From NCBI GenBank assembly GCA_902765885.1, contig CACXBN010000145.1, forward strand, positions 1 through 12,166: DNA of 12,166 nucleotides, read 5' to 3'. The notes beneath the pieces were generated by a model. It was not told where the DNA came from. It saw only the letters and a list, made by a program, of their open reading frames with translations, and made no database searches. A program made the translations under genes and the position numbers. Origin of the DNA: an uncultured Ruminococcus sp. GTDB taxonomy: Bacteria; Bacillota; Clostridia; Oscillospirales; CAG-272. Below are positions 1-7,106 of this stretch, piece by piece; positions within the stretch are counted from its first letter, which is position 1; every line of letters starts with the position of its first letter.

Positions 1-2946
1 ATTTATTACAGAACCATCGACCTGATTGTCAAATCTGCCGCCGTCAAGTGTCGTATTTGTATAGAATCCGGACATTCCTCTTGTGTCGTAGCATGTCGTT
101 CCTGATGTCAGAACTGCGCCGTAGATATCCATATCGTCATAAATATCCGTTACAGCGTATCCGCGGAATCCCCATTCTTTGGCAAGAATGTTCGTCATAA
201 GTCCGACTGATGCAGTACATTCCACGGGACCTATTTTTGAGAATGAAACCATGAGGCCTCTCATGCCCTGGTTAAATTCGGGTGTATCGTATTTGGTTGC
301 TTCAAATGCATACTGATATGCACGAAGTTCCACTTCACGCGCTCTCTGCTCTGTCATGTACGGAGCAACACCGGAGCGGTTTGTTTCCTGGTCATTGAAC
401 GCATAATGCTTCGGAGCGGCTATGAGACCGTATTTAAGAGCGCCTACCGCAAATTCCATTGCGGTCACGCCGGACAGGATCGGGTCTTCCGAATAGTATT
501 CTCCGTTACGTCCGTTGTATGCGTGACGGTGTGTATTAAGTCCGGGTCCCCACAGGATCGGAATACCCGAGAAAAGGCTTTCCTCGCCCACGAATTCACC
601 GAGTTCACGGCAGAGATCGGGATTGAATGTGGATGCTGTAAGCGGGCTGTTTCCGAATACTTCCGGATGCCAGTTTCCGTTTTTATCAGTTGTCGGGATG
701 TTCCATGGTGCTGCGGTATCCTTGCTTGACGAGAGCGCCACCGCGATTCCGTTGCCCGCATTTTCGGTCATATATGTTTCAACTGTGCCAATGGTTTCAG
801 CACCGGGAATCGAGGGACCGCCATAAGTAGCAAGATACTGAGCTTCCTCGAGCGTCATGTTTCTGATGAGTTCGTCCCATTTTTCGTCATCATAATCGAC
901 ACCCCACATTTCATAGAATTTGGTGCCGTTTCCTTCTTCCCATATGATGGCAGAGGTATCATCGTCTGTCTTTATAGTATAATATTTTCCGTTAAGAAGA
1001 CTGATAAGCTCTTCATTTGTAAGAGTCAGATCATATGTCTTCGGCCATGTTCCTGCCCAGTCCGAACGGCTGAGATATGTAACTTCTCCGGGCTGGAAGT
1101 GGTTCCAGTCGGCATACGGAATCTGGTTGACTATCTTTTCCCCTGTCTTGGAAACGGAGAATGCAGTCAGTGAAATAAAGTTTTTGTCTATGTTCTTTTC
1201 AAATGCATCATCGGCTTTTCCGTCGACCGTATATCCCTGTTTTGCAAGGACGTTTTTAACGGCCTCGTGAGATCCGTTGGCAACAGTGAAGTAGTATGAG
1301 CCTTCATCGAGGACATATCCGCCTTCACCGTTCAGAGTGCTGTCATAACTTGCAATATACTGCAGATCGACGACAACGGTAACTGTTTCCGACTGACCCG
1401 GCTGGATCACACCGGATTTTTCGTAATTGAGCAGCTGGATTGCGCTCTTCTCTATTCCACCATTTATATACGGAGCCTGTCCGTAAATCTGTACGGGTGT
1501 TTTGCCTGCAACCGAACCCGTATTCGTCACTTTTACTTTGAATGTGGCTGTTGCATCTACGGATCCGTTGGAATTGTTTTTGACCTCAAATACCGGATCT
1601 CCGTCAAAATCAAATGTGAATGTGGTATAGCTGAGACCGAATCCGAACGGATATGTCACTTCCTCGTCATAGTTCCATGCACCGGTGGAGGCGTATGCGC
1701 CTACCGTGGAATCTGCATTTCCCTGTCCGACGACCGTGTCGTAGTAACGTGTTTCATAATAACGGTAGCCAACATAGATTCCTTCAGCTTCCATGATATA
1801 ACGGCCCGTATTGCCGCCGAACATTCCGCCGCCGCGGGTTACGAGTTCCGAATTGGTATATCCGAAGTTGCCCATGTTCTGCATAGCCGGAGCTGACATG
1901 TTCTGTGCTGTAAAAATATCAAACAGTCCTCCGGAGGGATTTTCTCTTCCGCAGAGAAGGTCCGCAACTCCGAGCATTCCGTATGCACCGGGAGCTCCTA
2001 TCCAGAGAATCGCGTCAACATCGGGATCGTTCTTGAGATCTGCTATCTCAACGCTGGCGGACGAGTTGATGAGCACTATGACCCTGTCACTTGCTTCTTT
2101 TGCAAGTTCGATTGCATCGCGTTCGTTCTTTGAAAGCGCGAGCGGTTCATCCATGCCAAGTCCTGGGACTACTCCGCCCGGAAGATAGTCATGGCTCTCG
2201 CCGGATGCGCGGGAGATCACTACTATAGCCGCGTCCTTATACTCTTTGAAAGAGTCCTTGTAGTTTGCGTTCACTCTTTCAAGATCTTCCAAAGAAGGCT
2301 CACGCGGATCGAACATCTCTTCAGCGCCCTCGTTGTATTCGTGGTGATATTCGCCGAGGAGGTTCTCGTATATGTCTATCATCGTCTGATTGAGCTTGTA
2401 TCCGGCACCTTCAAAATCAAATTCGTCGCCTGTCCACGGGTCCATGGTCGGAGCGATTGTGGTTTCTCCTGTTGCCCAGCTGGTGGATGCGGAATCTGAC
2501 ATCGTATGTGCAAAGTCGGTGCGTGAATCACGCAGTGCCTGCTCGAGATTAATCACAGGGCCCCAGACTTTAACGCCGAAAGCGCTGCCCAGAACGGGTT
2601 TGTGGCTGCGTATGCCGAGCAGCGTAACACTAGAGCCGGAAGAGAGCGGAAGCGCTCCGTTGTTCTTCAGAAGAACGCTGCCTTCATAAGCCTGTCTGCG
2701 GTTCAGATCAATAGCTTTCTGAATAAGCGCGTGGCTGTTTCCGGTTCCGTCTGCATTGAGCACCTCTGCTGACGGTTTGAATTTATCGTAAAGTGCTCCG
2801 TCGGATTCTATTCTTTCCGACTGAGTTCCAAGGTATGTATCAATCGTTGCGGAATTTGCTTCCAGAGCATTTCCTGCTATGATTGATAAGGCGAGGAGAA
2901 GGCACATAAGGCTTGCCAGTCCCCGCCAGAGACCGGTTCTTTTCAT
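1..2946 (-). CDS. Exported GH3 beta-glycosidase, circularly permuted, partial
   Basis: Family 3 glycoside hydrolase, expected to release terminal sugars (glucose, or possibly xylose) from plant beta-glycans outside the membrane. Translation of the visible 982 codons is open throughout and runs off the left edge. Residues 1-30 form a basic then hydrophobic export signal (MKRTGLWRG, then LMCLLLALSIIAG). The domain order is reversed. The alpha/beta sandwich domain comes first (YEGSVLLKNNGALPL at 87-101, YPFGFGLSYTTF at 432-443). A fibronectin III-like domain follows (about 459-535). The catalytic barrel comes last (WDELIRNMTLEEA at 690-702, NTHRHAYNGRNGEYYSEDP at 804-822, substrate-binding KHY at 846-848). 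The nucleophile is Asp934 in GFRGYAVTD. Typical GH3 enzymes run barrel, sandwich, FnIII; reversed order is known from Butyrivibrio and Ruminococcus enzymes. The start at 2946 is fixed by AAAGGAGG 6-7 bases upstream. Family is certain; substrate is not. Confidence 0.93.
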   Translation of the reverse strand, partial: MKRTGLWRGLASLMCLLLALSIIAGNALEANSATIDTYLGTQSERIESDGALYDKFKPSAEVLNADGTGNSHALIQKAIDLNRRQAYEGSVLLKNNGALPLSSGSSVTLLGIRSHKPVLGSAFGVKVWGPVINLEQALRDSRTDFAHTMSDSASTSWATGETTIAPTMDPWTGDEFDFEGAGYKLNQTMIDIYENLLGEYHHEYNEGAEEMFDPREPSLEDLERVNANYKDSFKEYKDAAIVVISRASGESHDYLPGGVVPGLGMDEPLALSKNERDAIELAKEASDRVIVLINSSASVEIADLKNDPDVDAILWIGAPGAYGMLGVADLLCGRENPSGGLFDIFTAQNMSAPAMQNMGNFGYTNSELVTRGGGMFGGNTGRYIMEAEGIYVGYRYYETRYYDTVVGQGNADSTVGAYASTGAWNYDEEVTYPFGFGLSYTTFTFDFDGDPVFEVKNNSNGSVDATATFKVKVTNTGSVAGKTPVQIYGQAPYINGGIEKSAIQLLNYEKSGVIQPGQSETVTVVVDLQYIASYDSTLNGEGGYVLDEGSYYFTVANGSHEAVKNVLAKQGYTVDGKADDAFEKNIDKNFISLTAFSVSKTGEKIVNQIPYADWNHFQPGEVTYLSRSDWAGTWPKTYDLTLTNEELISLLNGKYYTIKTDDDTSAIIWEEGNGTKFYEMWGVDYDDEKWDELIRNMTLEEAQYLATYGGPSIPGAETIGTVETYMTENAGNGIAVALSSSKDTAAPWNIPTTDKNGNWHPEVFGNSPLTASTFNPDLCRELGEFVGEESLFSGIPILWGPGLNTHRHAYNGRNGEYYSEDPILSGVTAMEFAVGALKYGLIAAPKHYAFNDQETNRSGVAPYMTEQRAREVELRAYQYAFEATKYDTPEFNQGMRGLMVSFSKIGPVECTASVGLMTNILAKEWGFRGYAVTDIYDDMDIYGAVLTSGTTCYDTRGMSGFYTNTTLDGGRFDNQVDGSVIN

Positions 2947-2968
2947 ATATTTCCTCCTTTTGAGATGA

Positions 2969-2983
2969 GCGGCTGTCTGCCGC
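2969..2983 (-). promoter_or_regulatory. Small GC-rich dyad in the GH3 gene leader
   Basis: GCGGC and GCCGC are perfect 5-bp inverted arms around a 5-base loop, about 10 bases upstream of the ribosome binding site of the GH3 gene. The position would suit an operator or a weak mRNA hairpin in the leader. It is short and could be chance. I could not identify a convincing promoter for the GH3 gene in the AT-rich stretch 2984-3016. Confidence 0.25.
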
Positions 2984-3016
2984 ATTTAAGGCAAGAAAAT
3001 AATAACATAATGAAAA

Positions 3017-3053
3017 CAAAAACGGCAGTTTACAGAGCAAACTGTCGTTTTTT
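3017..3053 (-). terminator. Intrinsic terminator of the two-component operon
   Basis: The arms AACGGCAGTTT (3021-3031) and AAACTGTCGTT (3039-3049) pair over 11 bp with one G-T wobble around a 7-base loop. The stem is flanked by A-runs on one side and T-runs on the other. Read on the minus strand it lies just past the stop codon of the histidine kinase (ends 3066) and is followed by TTTTTGTTTT, so it separates that operon from the GH3 gene. The symmetric flanks would allow it to work in both directions, but no plus-strand gene leads into it. Confidence 0.8.
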
Positions 3054-3065
3054 CAGAGCGAATTG

Positions 3066-4331
3066 TCATCCCCTCATAAGGTATATGTTCAAATTGAATA
3101 GATCTCCCTCGACCGTGGCTTTTATCCTGCCTCCGTACTTTTCCGCTATAAGCGCCATTGATTTCATGCCGAATCCGTGAAATCCCTCATCTTCGGATTT
3201 TGTTGTAACGGGAATTCCGTCAGACAGGGAAATATCTCCCGAAAAGAAATTTGAGATATTGACGCTTACCATATCCCCTATATGTTCTTCAACTATGTCT
3301 ATTATCCATTTTTCCCGGTCTGATACCTTTCTCACAGCCTCCACCGCATTGTCGATGGCGTTGCCGAACAGCGAATAAACGTCCGCCACGCTCATAAATG
3401 AAAGATCGCCCCCGTTTCCGGTATATGAGAGTGTGATACCTTCTTCACTGAGGTAAAGAGCATTTTCGGTAAGAAGCACGTCAAGCGCTTCGTTTCCCGT
3501 TTTTATTCTGCTGCCGTACACGCGTACTGCGTCTTTAATGGCTTCCACCTCATCTTCCGGGAGATTCATGTCGCGAAGCCTTCTTTTGAGATCGTGATAT
3601 TTTATATTTATGGTATCTATCGTTTTCTTTGATATCTCATACTGTTTTCTTTCTTCTTTCCACAACAGTGAGAGTGTTTCGTTTTCATTCTGAAGCGACA
3701 CGACTCGGAAGAGGATCACCTGCACGATAAGAGCCATAAGGCAGCTCGTTATGGCATACAGTGAAACCGCAACGGTTCCGGCCCCTCCGAAAAAGTTGGC
3801 AAATCGCGTAAGGCCGATGCATATGAATACTATCGCAAATGATATATAGTTGAATCTTCTGTCGCATTTTTTAAAGCATTCGTTGTTTTTTGAAAACTCT
3901 CCCAGCGTGAACAGGAACACGAGGTATATGAAAGGGAAAAACACGATTTCCCTGATGTTTCTTGCGTCAAAGGGACCATAAACGAAGTCTGCCATAACAC
4001 CCGCGTTTCCAAGCAGGCTGCATATGTGGTATGCTATATGCTGCACGGCATATCCTGCCACACAGGATGTAAGCACCGCATAAAAACTCACCGAAAAGCA
4101 AAACCACATGCAGACTACGGTTACAGCGAAAAGCGAAACAAAAAGGACAAGCTGCGTCAAAACGTTGTTGTAAAAAGTATCAGGGAAAATGAAACAGGCT
4201 CCTGTGCTTACAATGATAGCTCCCGCCAGTCTTAGGAAAAACATTTTGCGTTTGTCTGCGGGGTACAAAAAGATAAGCTCCGCCAAAATCAGTTCAATAA
4301 CATATATTATCTTCGATACCGTGGGATTCAT
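3066..4331 (-). CDS. AgrC-like membrane GHKL histidine kinase
   Basis: A 421-residue sensor kinase of the HPK10/GHKL type that pairs with LytTR response regulators and typically senses peptides or cell-surface signals. The N-terminal half is polytopic, with about six to seven hydrophobic segments (near 7-22, 31-50, 58-78, 82-104, 127-144, 161-180, 186-212). A short coiled linker leads to the phosphoacceptor helix IKYHDLKRRL with His246. The ATPase part has an N-box GNAIDNAVEA (323-332) and a G-box GFHGFGMKS (383-391). Its ATG overlaps the TGA of the upstream LytTR ORF (ATGA), and GGAGG precedes it, so it is translated with the regulator. No AgrB/AgrD-type peptide gene lies in the window, so the ligand is unknown. 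The catalytic residues look complete. Confidence 0.9.
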   Translation of the reverse strand: MNPTVSKIIYVIELILAELIFLYPADKRKMFFLRLAGAIIVSTGACFIFPDTFYNNVLTQLVLFVSLFAVTVVCMWFCFSVSFYAVLTSCVAGYAVQHIAYHICSLLGNAGVMADFVYGPFDARNIREIVFFPFIYLVFLFTLGEFSKNNECFKKCDRRFNYISFAIVFICIGLTRFANFFGGAGTVAVSLYAITSCLMALIVQVILFRVVSLQNENETLSLLWKEERKQYEISKKTIDTINIKYHDLKRRLRDMNLPEDEVEAIKDAVRVYGSRIKTGNEALDVLLTENALYLSEEGITLSYTGNGGDLSFMSVADVYSLFGNAIDNAVEAVRKVSDREKWIIDIVEEHIGDMVSVNISNFFSGDISLSDGIPVTTKSEDEGFHGFGMKSMALIAEKYGGRIKATVEGDLFNLNIYLMRG

Positions 4332-4621
4332 AATTTACCTCCCATGAATTCAGCCATTGACGACAGAAAAGGTTTTCTCTGGGGCCTGGAAATATCGATT
4401 CTTGCTTCACCTACATACACACTGTCTTTTGTTACCGACGTAACGTAATGAAGATTCACAAGGGCACTGCGGTTTGCGAACACAAAATAGCTTCTGTTCA
4501 ACTTCCCATATGCATCTTTCATGGTAGTATACTCGGGAAAAGTTCCATTGGCCGTATGATATATCACATAATGTCCGTCCACCTCCAGATATTTTACTGA
4601 AGAGACCCTGACCGACACCAT
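4328..4621 (-). CDS. LytTR DNA-binding domain, 3' part of a TAG-interrupted response regulator
   Basis: A 97-codon ORF encoding a nearly complete LytTR domain, the beta-rich DNA-binding module of AgrA/LytR regulators. Visible family marks include SSVKYLEVDGHYVIYHT near the start, FANRSALVNLHYVTSV in the middle and IDISRPQRKPF near the end. It is in the same frame as the receiver ORF upstream (4640-5038) and is separated from it only by a TAG codon and six sense codons. The first beta strand of the fold (VKTEKEMVSVRV) begins before this ATG, so a protein started here would lack its edge. A weak GGAAAAAG precedes the ATG and could allow reinitiation. I read this as the second half of one regulator gene, with the kinase gene overlapping its end. 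Confidence 0.7.
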   Translation of the reverse strand: MVSVRVSSVKYLEVDGHYVIYHTANGTFPEYTTMKDAYGKLNRSYFVFANRSALVNLHYVTSVTKDSVYVGEARIDISRPQRKPFLSSMAEFMGGKL

Positions 4622-4639
4622 TTCTTTTTCCGTTTTGAC

Positions 4640-4642
4640 CTA
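4640..4642 (-). other. In-frame TAG splitting the response regulator
   Basis: The receiver frame reads ...KTEDFI, then TAG, then VKTEKEMVSV and on into the LytTR domain with no frame change. Counted as one gene, 4328-5038 would be 236 residues, the normal size of an AgrA-type regulator, with the stop at codon 133 in the interdomain linker. The other complete genes here whose stops can be read end in TAA or TGA. The cause could be a recent nonsense mutation, readthrough, or a base error (a single change from a sense codon such as CAG, AAG, GAG or TTG). Confidence 0.85.
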
Positions 4643-5038
4643 TATAAAGTCCTCGGTCTTCTGCGGGAGCCTGTTAACCGCTCTTTTGACTTTGATGGCA
4701 AAACTGTATTTGTTAATCGGTTTCAATATAAAGTCTATCGCATCCACTTCATATCCGTCTATGGCAAACTGGGCAAGATTCGTGACGAAAATAAGAGCTA
4801 CGGAGCCGTCCATCTTCCTGAGTGCCTTTGCGGTATCCATGCCGTTTATTCCGGGCATTTCTATATCCATGAAAACTATGCCGTATTCGCCGGGTTCATA
4901 CTTGTCAAGAAAACTGGCACCGGTTGAAAATTCGGTCGTGTGAAATTTCAAGTTTTCCGAACTTTCCAGGTAATTCAGACATTCACAGATTCGTTTTCGT
5001 TCCACGATATCATCTTCGACTATTGCTACCTGAATCAT
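4640..5038 (-). CDS. Response regulator receiver domain, 5' part of a TAG-interrupted AgrA/LytTR-type regulator
   Basis: A 132-residue CheY-like receiver that would accept phosphate from the neighbouring kinase. The acidic pocket is in VEDD (9-10), the phosphoacceptor is Asp58 in FMDIEMPG, the switch Thr86 is in IFVTN, and Lys106 is in FILKP. The start is supported by AAAGGAG (5044-5050) and a promoter upstream. The ORF ends at the in-frame TAG just before the LytTR domain. As written, the product has no DNA-binding output and could act only as a phosphate sink or by protein contacts. It is the first gene of a minus-strand operon with the LytTR part and the kinase. The receiver assignment is firm; whether the gene is functional is open. 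Confidence 0.85.
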   Translation of the reverse strand: MIQVAIVEDDIVERKRICECLNYLESSENLKFHTTEFSTGASFLDKYEPGEYGIVFMDIEMPGINGMDTAKALRKMDGSVALIFVTNLAQFAIDGYEVDAIDFILKPINKYSFAIKVKRAVNRLPQKTEDFI

Positions 5039-5082
5039 ATGTGCTCCTTTCTGGATTATATTGCCCTGTGGCCTTCATTGCT

Positions 5083-5111
5083 ATTCTACATTATATCCGC
5101 TCTGTTGTCAA
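5083..5111 (-). promoter_or_regulatory. Sigma-A promoter of the two-component operon
   Basis: On the minus strand, a consensus -35 TTGACA (5106-5111) is separated by 17 bases from TAGAAT (5083-5088), a five-of-six match to the -10 box. It lies about 45 bases upstream of the regulator ATG at 5038 and points into it. The AAAGGAG ribosome binding site is at 5044-5050. Confidence 0.75.
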
Positions 5112-5140
5112 ACATCGGAATATCCTTGCCCTAACATCTT
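5109..5140 (-). promoter_or_regulatory. Direct-repeat pair, candidate LytTR regulator site
   Basis: GATGTT occurs twice in the same orientation on the minus strand (5111-5116 and 5133-5138). The 9-mers around the copies, AGATGTTAG and CGATGTTTG, agree at seven of nine bases. The repeat period is 22 bp and the proximal copy touches the -35 box of the regulator promoter. AgrA-type LytTR proteins are known to bind two roughly 9-bp direct repeats one two-turn period apart next to -35 boxes, so this could be an autoregulatory site. The match is short and unproven. Confidence 0.35.
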
Positions 5141-5142
5141 TA

Positions 5143-5170
5143 TACGATTTATTGACAGAAAAAAATCGTA
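5143..5170 (+). promoter_or_regulatory. Perfect dyad over the Shango promoter, candidate operator
   Basis: TACGATTT (5143-5150) and AAATCGTA (5163-5170) are exact inverted 8-bp arms with a 12-base spacer, about 20 bp centre to centre (two helical turns). The -35 box (5152-5157) lies entirely between the arms, and the right arm fills most of the -35/-10 spacer. A dimeric protein bound here would block RNA polymerase, so a repressor site is the simplest reading. No repressor gene is recognised in the window. The 12-base spacer makes a terminator unlikely. Confidence 0.5.
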
Positions 5171-5180
5171 ATGGTATAAT
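5152..5180 (+). promoter_or_regulatory. Perfect-consensus sigma-A promoter of the Shango-like operon
   Basis: TTGACA (5152-5157), 17 bases, TATAAT (5175-5180): a full match to the housekeeping consensus with the best spacing. Transcription should begin near 5187, giving a leader of roughly 27 bases before the ATG at 5214. A promoter this strong in front of a putative defence operon suggests constitutive expression or, given the overlapping dyad, tight repression. Confidence 0.85.
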
Positions 5181-5197
5181 TATATGATTAGTATTTC

Positions 5198-5203
5198 GGG
5201 AGG
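5198..5203 (+). promoter_or_regulatory. Ribosome binding site that fixes the sngA start
   Basis: GGGAGG ends 10 bases before the ATG at 5214. The in-frame ATG at 5184 lies only four bases past the -10 box, at or before the expected transcription start, and has no ribosome binding site. The start at 5214 is therefore preferred. Confidence 0.75.
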
Positions 5204-5213
5204 TAATTCGGGT

Positions 5214-7106
5214 ATGGATGACACAAAAAACGTAATAAACAAGCTTTCTGCTCGGCTGATACAGCTTGCTGCCGAATTGCCCGGGACATCTGACTCGAGA
5301 AAAGAAGAGATACTCCGTGAACTGGAGAAGATCAATTTGGAAATCAGACAGGAATGGGCCAAAATAGAAAAACTCATCCCCGAATTAACAAAAAAACAGG
5401 AGAAATCATCACAGGACGATTCATTCTGGGACATGGGTAAACCTCGTAAGAAAAAGTACAGCCCTCCCGATTTCGGTGAACGGCTTGCAACATCTGATAT
5501 TTCCGTGGAATCCTCTGACTTTTCGGGCGGCGAAAAAATCCCTCCGATGGAAAACGGTATAAGGCCGGAAACAAAACATATTTTCAAAAGGAACGCTGAT
5601 ACCGTGTCAGAACGTGTTACGGAAAACTCCTATACTCCTTTGTTTGAAGACGGAAGCAAGCGGCTTCTTTTGTCGAAGGTCACCGTTTCGTCAAGGCACA
5701 GAGAAGAGGACACATCCGTAACTAAAGAAGCGGAAAAGAGCCACAATTCAAGATCGATCCTTGATCCTGATGTCTCATTTTCTCCGGTTCCGTACATATC
5801 ATTTATTCCTCAATACCACAACATGAGCAGCGATCAGGTGAAATTCTATCTGTGGTGGAGAGAAAACATAAGACTCGGAAGAGCTCCCAAGACCGATACG
5901 GCATATATCGTACTGTACATATATGAGATTCTCAACCTCCCCCACATCATCCCGCCGAATGAAGGGATGAAAACCATCGCTTTCTTGTGGACGACATACC
6001 GCACTTCTGTCCCGAGACTTGATTATCTTCTTTGTGAATGGGTGACAGACTACAGTCTGATCCACAACATTCCGCTGCCAGATTCAATCACCGGAATAAT
6101 GGACGCGGTCGTCCCCAAATCCGTGCTCAAGGAATTTTATCTGGACTTTCCTTTACACCATGCTCTTCAGGGAAATGAAGAAAACCTTCTCAAGTTTGGC
6201 AGAATAATGTGCAACGTATCATCGAACTATGACTTCAGATCCAGTGCGAAATATTCCGAATTTCCTGCCGAATTTGAACATGACCTTCCTCTGAATGTGG
6301 GAAGAATAATGGTCGAAATACTCAAAGCCAAAATCGAACCTTTTTCGCTGAGCCGTGAATACACGCTGACCCGTGACAGTTTTTCCGGGGCATATATTTC
6401 CGACAGCATAAAGAAAAGAATAGATGTGACTCTTGTCTCATTCACGAGAAGAGCGGAAACACGCACTATTGTCACCTCCATAGTCAAACTGTGCGAAAAC
6501 AAGCTTCGCAGAGACCTCGATATAAAATCAAAGCTGAAGGCGGATCCCGTTCCGGAAGAGATCAAAAAAATCTGCGAACTCATCCTGGGGCCCGATCAGC
6601 CACTGAAAGAACAGGCAGCGGATCCTGAGTATATGAAACTGTATGAAGCCGAAGATTCAGGGTTCGATTTCTCAACAGCTTCCGTACTGGAAGAGAATTC
6701 GTGGGTCAACACCGCCAGGCTTACAGGGGATGACAGTTTTGAAACATCTCCCCTCTATGAAGACGAAATAAACCAGCAGGAGCTTCCGGAAGGCGCTCTC
6801 AGCTCCGAAGAGATTACATACGGCACCGATACCGGTGATATTCCCGATGAAATCCCCTCTCCCTCGGAACAGTCAAAACCGGGTAACAAAAGTCTGAAAG
6901 GCGCGCTTGAAGCCGCTCTCAACGGAACATTCAAAGAATACTGCCAGTCGAACTCGCTTTATGAAGGCGATATGGCCGGTCAGCTAAATGACATTTTTAT
7001 AGATATAACAGGCGATATTATCCTTGAGCCCGAAAACGACGGGATCAATTATGTCCTTGTGGAAGATTACAGAAAGGATGCTGAAGATTGGCTGCTAACA
7101 CAATAA
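5214..7106 (+). CDS. sngA: TerB_N/TerB_C domain protein, SngA-like component of a Shango anti-phage system
   Basis: A 630-residue protein from the ATG at 5214. Residues 1-70 look helical and charged, probably a coiled coil, followed by a polar low-complexity linker. From about 190 to 330 there is a TerB_N domain (PQYHNMSSDQVKFYLWWREN with Trp214-Trp215-Arg216, then TAYIVLYIYEILNL and later LLCEWVTDYSLIHN). From about 365 to the C-terminus is a TerB_C-like region (IVKLCENKLRRDL, then DIFIDITGDIILEPEN and EDYRKDAEDW near the end), split by an acidic insertion at about 470-560. I see no clear central TerB domain and no membrane segment or signal peptide. TerB proteins are linked to stress and membrane-associated responses; in Shango the TerB protein is required but its chemistry is unknown. 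The gene overlaps the ATPase gene by 19 bases and leads the operon. Domain calls are by eye. Confidence 0.75.
   Translation: MDDTKNVINKLSARLIQLAAELPGTSDSRKEEILRELEKINLEIRQEWAKIEKLIPELTKKQEKSSQDDSFWDMGKPRKKKYSPPDFGERLATSDISVESSDFSGGEKIPPMENGIRPETKHIFKRNADTVSERVTENSYTPLFEDGSKRLLLSKVTVSSRHREEDTSVTKEAEKSHNSRSILDPDVSFSPVPYISFIPQYHNMSSDQVKFYLWWRENIRLGRAPKTDTAYIVLYIYEILNLPHIIPPNEGMKTIAFLWTTYRTSVPRLDYLLCEWVTDYSLIHNIPLPDSITGIMDAVVPKSVLKEFYLDFPLHHALQGNEENLLKFGRIMCNVSSNYDFRSSAKYSEFPAEFEHDLPLNVGRIMVEILKAKIEPFSLSREYTLTRDSFSGAYISDSIKKRIDVTLVSFTRRAETRTIVTSIVKLCENKLRRDLDIKSKLKADPVPEEIKKICELILGPDQPLKEQAADPEYMKLYEAEDSGFDFSTASVLEENSWVNTARLTGDDSFETSPLYEDEINQQELPEGALSSEEITYGTDTGDIPDEIPSPSEQSKPGNKSLKGALEAALNGTFKEYCQSNSLYEGDMAGQLNDIFIDITGDIILEPENDGINYVLVEDYRKDAEDWLLTQ

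Noticed and set aside
406..2689. Several plus-strand ORFs of 67-125 codons across 406-2689
   Set aside because: They lie opposite the continuous GH3 reading frame, lack ribosome binding sites and resemble no protein family.
4328..4621. Independent stand-alone LytTR regulator
   Set aside because: It is in frame with the receiver, only 18 bases beyond its stop, and its ATG cuts into the first strand of the LytTR fold.
4640..4642. Genome-wide recoding of TAG (for example pyrrolysine or glutamine)
   Set aside because: None of the other long genes in the window contains an in-frame TAG, and one codon is not enough to claim recoding.
5214..7106. Tellurite resistance gene
   Set aside because: TerB_N/TerB_C domains alone do not give tellurite resistance and no TerC, TerD, TerE or TerZ gene is nearby.
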